64,000 bases of DNA from Lysobacter sp. ISL-50 (GTDB taxonomy: Bacteria > Pseudomonadota > Gammaproteobacteria > Xanthomonadales > Xanthomonadaceae), in NCBI RefSeq assembly GCF_018612875.1, contig NZ_JAGGRI010000011.1, positions 1-64,000 of the forward strand, given 5' to 3'. This document shows, piece after piece, positions 58,069 through 64,000 of this stretch. Under the pieces are notes generated by a model, which was not told where the DNA came from, searched no databases, and worked only from the letters and a program-made list of their open reading frames with translations. The position numbers and the translations under genes are program-made. Each line of letters begins with the position of its first letter. Position 1 is the first letter of the stretch.

Positions 58069-58096
58069 ATCGTCTCCTGCGCGGCGCGGGGCCGGT

Positions 58097-58648
58097 TCAA
58101 CTCAACTGCTGGCTCAACCAGGCGCGGGCGAAACGCAGGTCGCGCTCGACCGTGGGCGTGGAGACTTCCAGCACGCAGGCGATATCGCGCTGCTCCATGC
58201 CGCCGAAATAAGCCATCTCGACCGCGCGCGCGGCGCGCGGGTCGCGTTCGGACAAACGTTGCAGCGCATCGTGCAAGGCCAGCACGTCGAAACCGACGGT
58301 CTGCCCGCCCTGCAGATCGGCCTGCGACAAGGTCAGCATCACCGGCCGCGCGCCGCGCTTGTCGGCCGCCCGCGCCCGCGCTTCGTCCACCAGCACCGAA
58401 CGCATCTTCAGCGAGGCCAGCGCGTAGAAGTGCGCGCGGTCCTGCCAATCCACGTCGCTGCCGATCAGCCGGATCAGCGCTTCGTTGACCAGCGAGGTCG
58501 CCTGCAGCGTGCGGTCGCCGCCGCGCGCGCCCAGGCGCGCCGCGGCCATGCCGCGCAGGGTGTCGTAGACCTGCGCGAACAATCGATCGCGCGAGGCGAT
58601 ATCGCCACCGCGCCAGTCGTGCAGCAATCGAGTCAGATCCTCGCTCAT
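58097..58648 (-). CDS. ECF-type RNA polymerase sigma factor paired with a kinase
   Basis: A 183-residue sigma factor of the ECF group found with Ser/Thr kinases (TIGR02999-like). Region 2 lies around RDRLFAQVYDTLRGMAAARL and LQATSLVNEALIRLIGSD; region 4 is RDPRAARAVEMAYFGGMEQRDIACVL followed by STPTVERDLRFARAWL. ATG 58648 (MSEDLTRLL) is chosen; longer frames upstream are low-complexity. No anti-sigma gene is adjacent; the kinase encoded directly downstream is the likely regulator. Confidence 0.88.
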   Translation of the reverse strand: MSEDLTRLLHDWRGGDIASRDRLFAQVYDTLRGMAAARLGARGGDRTLQATSLVNEALIRLIGSDVDWQDRAHFYALASLKMRSVLVDEARARAADKRGARPVMLTLSQADLQGGQTVGFDVLALHDALQRLSERDPRAARAVEMAYFGGMEQRDIACVLEVSTPTVERDLRFARAWLSQQLS

Positions 58649-58965
58649 GCGCGTCCCCCGACGCCGCTTCGCCCCTGCGCGCGGATGGTAGCCGAGCGGG
58701 CGCGGCGCAGAGGCAGAATGCGCGAGGCGGCAGATCGCAGACGCGACGGACGGCACGGTTCGACGGGTCGCCGGGCGCGGCGGTGTGCGAGTCGGGCCGT
58801 TGTCGGGCGCGGCTGGACCGCCGGCGAGCGCAGGTACGGGCCTGTGCGGGCGCCGTTTGCGCCACGCTATCGCCGCATCGCCCGGCCCGGAAAACAAAAA
58901 ACCCGCCGTTTGGCGGGTTTTTCGTTGCGGCCGACTGCGTTGGATTGCAGTGGCCGGCTTGGGTA
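58649..58965. other. Gene-free stretch between the sigma factor gene and tRNA-Gln
   Basis: No gene is supported. It contains the presumed leader of the sigma factor gene and the terminator at 58897-58922. Confidence 0.6.
58897..58922 (-). terminator. Terminator downstream of tRNA-Gln
   Basis: AAACCCGCC and GGCGGGTTT pair around GTTT, with A- and T-runs on both sides, about 45 bases past the tRNA 3' end. It could also act in the opposite direction. Confidence 0.8.
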
Positions 58966-59040
58966 TGGCAGCCCCGGATGGATTCGAACCACCGAATGCC
59001 TGAGTCAGAGTCAGGTGCCTTACCGCTTGGCGACGGGGCT
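58966..59040 (-). tRNA. tRNA-Gln (anticodon CTG)
   Basis: A 75-base cloverleaf on the minus strand. The acceptor arms are AGCCCCG and CGGGGCT, followed by G and an encoded CCA. The anticodon stem CCTGA/TCAGG encloses the loop CTCTGAC, giving anticodon CTG. The D-arm contains CCAAGCGGTAAGG and the T-arm GGTTCGAATCC. Promoter boxes lie just upstream. Confidence 0.97.
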
Positions 59041-59049
59041 ATGGAACGG

Positions 59050-59077
59050 ATTCTAGCGCAAAACGTCGAAGCTGCAA
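59050..59077 (-). promoter_or_regulatory. Promoter of tRNA-Gln
   Basis: On the minus strand, TTGCAG (59077-59072) and TAGAAT (59055-59050) are 16 bases apart and end nine bases before the tRNA 5' end. Confidence 0.65.
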
Positions 59078-59112
59078 AAACCGGATGCTGCGAAAAACGC
59101 AGCGCACGGCGA

Positions 59113-59505
59113 TTAGCGCTTGGAGAACTGCGTTGCGCGGCGAGCCTTGTGCAGACCGACCTTCTTACGCTCGACTTCACGGGCGTCGCGGGTCATGAAG
59201 CCGGCCTTGCGCAGCTCGGACTTCAGGGTTTCGTCGTACTCGACCAGCGCGCGGGCGATGCCCAGACGGATCGCACCGGCCTGGCCGGTGATGCCGCCGC
59301 CGGAGACGGTGACATTGACGTCGAACTTGTCGGTCGACTGGGTCAGCTCGAGCGGCTGGCGCACGATCATGCGCGCCGTCTCGCGACCGAAGAAGTCTTC
59401 GATGGTGCGCTGATTGATGGTGATCTTGCCTTCGCCCTTGCGCAGGAACACGCGAGCGGTGGAGGACTTGCGGCGACCGGTGCCGTAATTGTGTTGGATG
59501 GCCAT
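59113..59505 (-). CDS. rpsI: 30S ribosomal protein S9
   Basis: A 130-residue S9 whose C-terminal tail reaches the P-site tRNA. The start [19 protein letters not shown], the [19 protein letters not shown] core and the terminal Arg/Lys tail ending in QFSKR are all family hallmarks. It follows rplM by nine bases on the same strand, the universal bacterial order. Confidence 0.98.
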   Translation of the reverse strand: MAIQHNYGTGRRKSSTARVFLRKGEGKITINQRTIEDFFGRETARMIVRQPLELTQSTDKFDVNVTVSGGGITGQAGAIRLGIARALVEYDETLKSELRKAGFMTRDAREVERKKVGLHKARRATQFSKR

Positions 59506-59514
59506 GTTCGTACC

Positions 59515-59943
59515 TTAGATGTCCAGGGGCTGCGGCTGCTGCGCGGCGTGCGGATGCTCGGAGCCCTTGTAGACCTTGAGCTTGCGGTACATGGCGCGGC
59601 CGAGGGGATTCTTCGGCAGCATGCCCTTCACACCGATCTCGATGACGCGTTCCGGGTGGCGCTCAAGCGCCTGGCCCAGCGTCTCGCTCTTCAGGTTGCC
59701 GACGTAACCGGTGAACCGGTAGTACATCTTGTCCTGCAGCTTGTTGCCGGTGACGGCGATCTTTTCGGCGTTGATTACCACCAGGTAATCGCCGGTATCG
59801 ACGTGCGGGGTGTAGACGGGCTTGTGCTTGCCGCGCAGACGGCGCGCGAGTTCGGAGCACAAACGGCCGAGCGTCTTGCCCGACGCGTCGACGACGTACC
59901 AGTCGCGCTGGACGGTCTCGTTCTTGGCGGTGAAAGTCTTCAT
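59515..59943 (-). CDS. rplM: 50S ribosomal protein L13
   Basis: A 142-residue L13, an early-assembly protein of the 50S subunit. [39 protein letters not shown] and [19 protein letters not shown] are diagnostic. ATG 59943 has only a weak SD (GAGTTTTC). The leader to the predicted promoter is about 100 bases. In E. coli the rplM leader is autoregulatory; a related structure was not demonstrated here. Confidence 0.98.
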   Translation of the reverse strand: MKTFTAKNETVQRDWYVVDASGKTLGRLCSELARRLRGKHKPVYTPHVDTGDYLVVINAEKIAVTGNKLQDKMYYRFTGYVGNLKSETLGQALERHPERVIEIGVKGMLPKNPLGRAMYRKLKVYKGSEHPHAAQQPQPLDI

Positions 59944-60052
59944 GAAAACTCTTATATGGGTGCAGTGGTCGGGCTGATTTCGCCGGGCTTCCGAGCAGGA
60001 AGCGGGGGCGGAATTTCGCCGCGCGTTGTGTTTGTGGAACGAAAGAGGCGGA

Positions 60053-60081
60053 ATGATAGCGGCCTGGGGCCCCCTGCGCAA
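60053..60081 (-). promoter_or_regulatory. Likely rplM-rpsI promoter
   Basis: On the minus strand, TTGCGC (60081-60076) and TATCAT (60058-60053) are 17 bases apart, about 110 bases upstream of the rplM ATG. The GlcF-like gene starts divergently 30 bases away. Confidence 0.55.
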
Positions 60082-60111
60082 GTCGGCGGCCGCTGCGCTA
60101 GCATCTGCCGC

Positions 60112-61275
60112 ATGCCCGCCGCCCGCCCGCCGACCCCTGCTCCGCCGGTCCCGGACCCGCTGGTGGCCCTGGCCGACCGCTGCGTCCAATGCGGGCTGTG
60201 CCTGCCGGTGTGCCCCACCTACAGCCTGGAACGGCTGGAGACCGAATCGCCGCGGGGCCGGATCGCGCTGACCCGGGCCTGGGCGCTGGACACCATCGCC
60301 CCGACCGCCGCCGCCGACACCCATCTGGATCACTGCCTGGGCTGCCGCAGCTGCGAGGCGGTCTGCCCGGCCGGCGTGGAGTATGGCCAATTATTGGTCC
60401 AGGCGCGCCAGCGCCAGCGCGAACGGCGCCTGCCGGCCTGGCGCCAGCGCCTGATCGAAGGCCTGGCGGCGCGGCCGCGCTGGCTGAACGCCGGGCTCGG
60501 CCTGTACCGGCGCGCCCATGGCTGGCTGCCCGCCTCGCTGCGGCCGCTGCCGCGACCGCCCCGGCCGGTGCCCTGGCCGTCCAGGCCGGCCCCGGCGACC
60601 CGCGTCGGCCTGTTCGTGGGCTGTGTCGCCCAAGCCTATGAAAGCCCGCTGCGCGCGGCCCTGGCCCGGCTGTGCGGCGCGCTCGGGGTCGAACTCGACC
60701 CGGTCGCCGGCCAAGGCTGCTGCGGCGCGCTGCATGAGCACGCCGGCAACCGCGATTCCGCGGCGCGGCTGGCCGCCGGCAATCGCGCCGCCTTCGCCGG
60801 CCACGACACCGTACTGACCCTGGCCAGCGGCTGTCACGACGGCGTCGCCCGGGCCCTGGGCGGCGGCGTGCGCACGGTCGATGCGTTGAGCTTCCTCGGC
60901 GAACGCGCCGCCGCGTTGCGCTGGCGCGCGACCCCGCAGCGGGTGGCGCTGCATCTGCCCTGCACCCAGCGCAACGTGGTCAAGTCGGTGCCGGCGCTGC
61001 GGCGCCTGCTGGCCGGCGTGCCCGGGCTGGAGGTGATCGAACTCGACGCCGGTTATGGCTGCTGCGGCGCCTCGGGCACGCAGATGTTCGCCGACCCCGG
61101 GCGCGCGGCCGAATACCGCGCGCCGCTGATCGAGCAATTCCTGCGCAGCGGCGCGACCCGTCTGCTCAGCGCGAATATCGGCTGCCGGCTGCACCTGGGC
61201 AACGGCACGACGGCGCCGGTGCAGCATCCGCTGGAGTTTCTGGCTCAGTGCCTGGAAGAAATCCCGCCGGGCTGA
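60112..61275 (+). CDS. Two-[4Fe-4S] cluster protein, GlcF/GlpC-like
   Basis: A 387-residue iron-sulfur protein. Two ferredoxin motifs are visible: [14 protein letters not shown] and [14 protein letters not shown]. The C-terminal part has two CCG domains ([24 protein letters not shown]), as in the glycolate oxidase GlcF subunit and glycerol-3-phosphate dehydrogenase GlpC. No glcD, glcE or glpA partner lies next to it, so the dehydrogenase it serves is unknown. The ATG at 60112 precedes a Pro-rich stretch. Confidence 0.88.
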   Translation: MPAARPPTPAPPVPDPLVALADRCVQCGLCLPVCPTYSLERLETESPRGRIALTRAWALDTIAPTAAADTHLDHCLGCRSCEAVCPAGVEYGQLLVQARQRQRERRLPAWRQRLIEGLAARPRWLNAGLGLYRRAHGWLPASLRPLPRPPRPVPWPSRPAPATRVGLFVGCVAQAYESPLRAALARLCGALGVELDPVAGQGCCGALHEHAGNRDSAARLAAGNRAAFAGHDTVLTLASGCHDGVARALGGGVRTVDALSFLGERAAALRWRATPQRVALHLPCTQRNVVKSVPALRRLLAGVPGLEVIELDAGYGCCGASGTQMFADPGRAAEYRAPLIEQFLRSGATRLLSANIGCRLHLGNGTTAPVQHPLEFLAQCLEEIPPG

Positions 61276-61291
61276 TTTCCGCCAACTTTCG

Positions 61292-61497
61292 CTGGTGCGG
61301 GAGAGACTTCAGCCCCCGATGCTTTCCGCTGTTGTGGGAGGGGCTTCAGCCCCGATGCTTTTGGCTCAGGTCGCCGCGATCGGATCGGAAAGCATCGGGG
61401 CTGAAGCCCCTCCCACAACAACAGCTAAAAGCATCGGGGCTGAAGCCCCTCCCACAACAGCCAAAAGCTTTGGACTGAAGCCGCTCCCACAACAGTC
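61292..61497. repeat. Cluster of five GCATCGGGGCTGAAGCCCC repeats
   Basis: Copies lie near 61306 (degenerate), 61338, 61391, 61431 and 61467 (degenerate), in mixed orientations. Linkers end in CACAACA rather than the CACAAAAG used elsewhere. The cluster fills the gap between the GlcF-like gene and coq7, two genes on the same strand. Confidence 0.85.
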
Positions 61498-61522
61498 CCC
61501 GCCCGCGCCGTAGAATCGGCGC

Positions 61523-62164
61523 ATGAACCCTCGCGCCCTCAGCCCCTTGGATCGCGTGCTCAGCGAAGCTCAGCGCGCCCTGGACACCGTTTTCGGCGCC
61601 CCCGGCGCCGAACGCCCCAATCCGGCCGGCAACACCGCCGAACTGGTGCTGGAACCGGCCGAAAAACGCCATTCCGCCGGACTCATGCGTATCAACCACG
61701 TCGGCGAGGTCTGCGCGCAGGCGCTGTACTGCGGCCAGGCGGCGGTGGCGCGCGACGAGTCCACTCGCGAGCACCTGCTGGAAGCGGCCCAGGAAGAAAC
61801 CGATCACCTGGCCTGGTGCGCCGACCGCCTGCGCGAACTCGACAGCCGGCCCAGCCTGCTCAACCCGCTGTGGTACGCCGGCAGCTTCAGCATCGGCGTG
61901 CTGGCCGGCCTGCGCGGCGACGGCTGGAACCTGGGTTTCGTGGTCGAGACCGAGCGCCAGGTCGAGGCGCACATCGACGAACACCTGGAATCGCTGCCCG
62001 AAGGCGACCAGCGCAGCCGGGCGATCCTGCGCACGATGAAGGCCGACGAAGCCCGCCATGCCGAAAATGCCGAAAACGCCGGGGCGCGGATCCTGCCGAT
62101 GCCGGTGCCGACGATCATGGCGGCGGCGTCGAAACTGATGAAGACGGTGGCTTACCGGCTTTAA
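61523..62164 (+). CDS. coq7: Coq7-type demethoxyubiquinone hydroxylase
   Basis: A 213-residue di-iron monooxygenase for a late hydroxylation in ubiquinone synthesis. Its iron-binding ExxH motifs are visible in EETDHLAWC and DEARHAENA, with further Glu ligands in [10 protein letters not shown] and [10 protein letters not shown]. Length (about 215) and C-terminal [17 protein letters not shown] fit bacterial Coq7. ATG 61523 follows a repeat cluster; SD is weak. Ubiquinone is also the acceptor for the ETF-QO in this window. Confidence 0.94.
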   Translation: MNPRALSPLDRVLSEAQRALDTVFGAPGAERPNPAGNTAELVLEPAEKRHSAGLMRINHVGEVCAQALYCGQAAVARDESTREHLLEAAQEETDHLAWCADRLRELDSRPSLLNPLWYAGSFSIGVLAGLRGDGWNLGFVVETERQVEAHIDEHLESLPEGDQRSRAILRTMKADEARHAENAENAGARILPMPVPTIMAAASKLMKTVAYRL

Positions 62165-62220
62165 AGCCCGGGCGGGCCGCTTTTGCGCCCGCCCCGAGCC
62201 TCGCCGCCCCGCTTTGGCTT

Positions 62221-62250
62221 CCTCTCCCGCCCCGCAAGCGGGAGAGGGAG
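62221..62250. repeat. Reduced CTCTCCCGC palindrome
   Basis: CCTCTCCCGC and GCGGGAGAGG form a hairpin. It is the core of the mosaic repeats at 3593 and 44552, without their flanking modules. Confidence 0.6.
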
Positions 62251-62266
62251 ACAAACTGCGCAAACG

Positions 62267-62295
62267 AAAAAGGCCGGCTTGCGCCGGCCTTTTTC
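62267..62295 (+). terminator. Rho-independent terminator after coq7
   Basis: AAAAAGGCCGGC and GCCGGCCTTTTT pair around TTGC, about 105 bases after the coq7 stop. A/T runs on both sides also suit the converging speD gene. Confidence 0.85.
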
Positions 62296-62385
62296 TGAAC
62301 GACCGGGAGACCCCGGGCGCCACGGCGGATCGGGTCCGATCATCGCCTTGGCGAATCCCGAATTCCCAATCCCCAATCCCGGCCG

Positions 62386-63180
62386 TCAATCGGCCAGATT
62401 GCGCCCGTGGTACAGCTCCTCGATCTCGCGGCGCAGGCGCGCCTCGATCTTCATGCGCTCCTTGAACGAGAGGTTCTTGGCCTTCTCTTCGAACAGGTAG
62501 GTGTCGAGGTCGAATTCCTTCAGGTGCATCTTCGTGTGGAAGATATTTTCCTGATAGACGTTGACGTCGATCATCTCGTAGCGCGACTTGATGTTCTTGG
62601 CCAGGTAGTCCTGGATCGAGTGGATCTTGTGATCGATGTAGTGCTTCTTGCCCTTGATGTCGCGGGTGAAGCCGCGCACGCGATAGTCCATCACCACGAT
62701 GTCGGACTCGAAGCTCTCGATCAGGTAATTCAGGGCTTTCAGCGGCGAAATCACCCCGCAGGTCGCCACGTCGATGTCGGCGCGGAAGGTCGCGATGCCG
62801 TTGTCCGGATGGGTTTCCGGATAGGTATGCACGGTGATGTGCGACTTGTCCATGTGCGCCACCACGGCGTCGGAGATGATCTCCTTGCCGGCGTCCTTCT
62901 TGTCGATCACCGGCTCTTCCGAGATCAGGATCGTGACCGACGCCCCTTGCGGGTCGTAGTCCTGGCGGGCGATGTTCAGGATATTCGCACCGATGATTTC
63001 CGCCACATCCGTGAGGATCTGGGTGAGGCGGTCGGCGTTATACGCCTCGTCGATGTACTCGATATACCGGCGGCGCTCGTCTTCTGAAGCCGCGAAGCAA
63101 ACATCGTAGATATTGAACGAGAGGGCCTTGGTGAGGTTGTTAAAACCCTGCAACCGCAGGCGCGGCAACGGCTTGACCAC
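62386..63180 (-). CDS. speD: S-adenosylmethionine decarboxylase proenzyme
   Basis: A 264-residue pyruvoyl enzyme giving decarboxylated AdoMet for spermidine synthesis. Length and sequence match the long gammaproteobacterial class. The self-cleavage site is at Ser113 ([12 protein letters not shown]). [19 protein letters not shown] and [17 protein letters not shown] are family stretches. The start is GTG 63180 ([10 protein letters not shown]) with a weak SD. It is divergent from clp with a 213-base gap. Confidence 0.95.
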   Translation of the reverse strand: MVKPLPRLRLQGFNNLTKALSFNIYDVCFAASEDERRRYIEYIDEAYNADRLTQILTDVAEIIGANILNIARQDYDPQGASVTILISEEPVIDKKDAGKEIISDAVVAHMDKSHITVHTYPETHPDNGIATFRADIDVATCGVISPLKALNYLIESFESDIVVMDYRVRGFTRDIKGKKHYIDHKIHSIQDYLAKNIKSRYEMIDVNVYQENIFHTKMHLKEFDLDTYLFEEKAKNLSFKERMKIEARLRREIEELYHGRNLAD

Positions 63181-63393
63181 TGAGTGAGATTCCGGACGGA
63201 CGGCGAGGGCCGAGATTATGAGGCAATTGGCCCCGGGGGGAAACGCATGGTGTTTTTGGACTGTATTGGTGACAAAAGCGTGACCGCCACTGAACTTCCA
63301 TCATCGCTCTCTATCGGCCCGTCATTTTCAGCGGCAGGATTTGCTCCAGCGGCCGTATCGCCCTAAGCTCGGCCGAAAACGAAGCCCATTCCA

Positions 63394-64000
63394 ATGTCCG
63401 CCAACCCGGTAGCCCCCTTGACTGCTTTGCGCCGAACCAATAGCCCGTTGTTGCCTGACGGCGCGACGATCGAACGTTTCCTGGCCCACTGCCACCGCAG
63501 GCGCTACCCGTCCCGTACGGACGTGTTCCGCCCCGGCGATCCGGCCAGCACTCTGTATTACGTCGTTTCCGGCTCGGTTAGCATCATTACCGAAGAAGAA
63601 GACGGTCGCGAACTGGTCCTGGGCTATTTCGGCCCCGGCGAGTTCGTAGGCGAACTCGGCCTGTTCATCGAGAGCGACCATCGCGAGGTGATCCTGCGAA
63701 CCCGGGCCACCTGCGAACTGGCCGAAATCGGCCATGAGCGCCTCTACGACCTGCTGCTGACCCGGCTGTCGCTGGACGCGCCCAAGCTGCTGTATGCGAT
63801 CGGCGCGCAGATTTCCCGGCGCCTGCTCGACACCAGCCGCAAGGCCGGCCGCCTGGCCTTCCTCGACGTGACCGACCGCATCGTCCGCGCCCTGCACGAC
63901 CTGGCCAAGGAACCCGAGGCCATGAGTCACCCGCAGGGCACCCAGTTGCGGGTGTCGCGCCAGGAGCTTTCGCGCCTGGTCGGCTGCTCCCGCGAAATGG
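63394..64000 (+). CDS. clp: CRP/FNR-type global regulator Clp, cut by the window edge
   Basis: The first 202 residues of a CRP-like protein run off the window. The cyclic-nucleotide-binding domain (FRPGDPASTLYYVVSGSVSI, GEFVGELGLFIES), dimerisation helix and start of the helix-turn-helix (LRVSRQELSRLVGCSREM) are visible. In Xanthomonas and Lysobacter, Clp controls extracellular enzymes and antibiotics and is inhibited by c-di-GMP. The protease, GH16 and M23 genes in this window are plausible targets, though no TGTGA-N6-TCACA site was seen upstream of GH16. ATG 63394 fits family length. Confidence 0.93.
   Translation, partial: MSANPVAPLTALRRTNSPLLPDGATIERFLAHCHRRRYPSRTDVFRPGDPASTLYYVVSGSVSIITEEEDGRELVLGYFGPGEFVGELGLFIESDHREVILRTRATCELAEIGHERLYDLLLTRLSLDAPKLLYAIGAQISRRLLDTSRKAGRLAFLDVTDRIVRALHDLAKEPEAMSHPQGTQLRVSRQELSRLVGCSREM

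Noticed and set aside
55240-58488. 1082-codon open frame opposite the kinase gene
   Set aside because: Gln/Arg/Ala-rich translation without domains, antisense to a kinase with intact motifs.
63269-63284. Two GTGAC half-sites as a Clp autoregulatory site
   Set aside because: They are direct, not inverted, and do not form TGTGA-N6-TCACA.

Overview
The window is high-GC gammaproteobacterial DNA that best fits the Xanthomonadaceae, most likely Lysobacter. The signs are a Clp-type CRP homologue at the right edge, a xanB-type GDP-mannose enzyme, 3-oxoacid CoA-transferase genes beside xanB, an LPS-type locus lying between etfBA and metB (the position it has in Xanthomonas), secreted lytic enzymes (GH16 glucanase, reprolysin-type protease, M23 peptidase), and abundant palindromic intergenic repeats. 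The genus is inferred from gene content and order; no marker gene proves it.

Layout. Positions 1-4.7 kb carry pssA, a DUF4124 protein, proS and an H-NS-type protein, with a gene-free stretch holding repeats and a possible small structured RNA. Positions 4.8-11 kb carry a ThrE-type exporter and an MCE/Mla-type lipid transport operon (STAS-permease, ATPase, CPBP membrane protease, MCE protein, lipoprotein). Positions 11-17.6 kb hold GH16, AlkB, ETF-QO and a metalloprotease with VCBS-like repeats. Positions 17.7-24.8 kb hold scoB-scoA, an ATP-grasp protein, xanB, a hexose-6-phosphate mutarotase and etfB-etfA.

Positions 24.9-43.1 kb are the surface-polysaccharide locus, in two convergent blocks. 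The rightward block (SDR, GtrB-like GT2, GtrA, flavoprotein, GT-C-like membrane protein) looks like a lipid-linked sugar decoration cassette. The leftward block runs directly on from metB: glycosyltransferase, wzm, wzt, DUF4214-methyltransferase, rmd, gmd, a 1378-residue three-module glycosyltransferase and a double methyltransferase. XanB, Gmd and Rmd together predict GDP-mannose to GDP-D-rhamnose, and Wzm/Wzt predict export of a D-rhamnose-containing O-antigen by the ABC route.

Positions 43.1-64 kb return to conserved genes: metB, a cystathionine beta-synthase, a YdcH-like protein, a DUF4398 pair, a PilU-like ATPase, maiA-fahA of tyrosine breakdown, a secreted M23 peptidase with tandem repeats, an ECF sigma factor with a Ser/Thr kinase, tRNA-Gln, rplM-rpsI, a GlcF-like protein, coq7, speD and a truncated clp.

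Intergenic DNA is unusually rich in repeats. There are four families: GCATCGGGGCTGAAGCCCC palindromes, including an array of eight units of about 124 bp at 49.66-50.65 kb; GATTCCC heptad arrays; CTCTCCCGC mosaic elements; and one 28-bp-arm perfect inverted repeat. One heptad array runs into the 5' end of the Mla-type ATPase gene and supplies its start codon and first residues.
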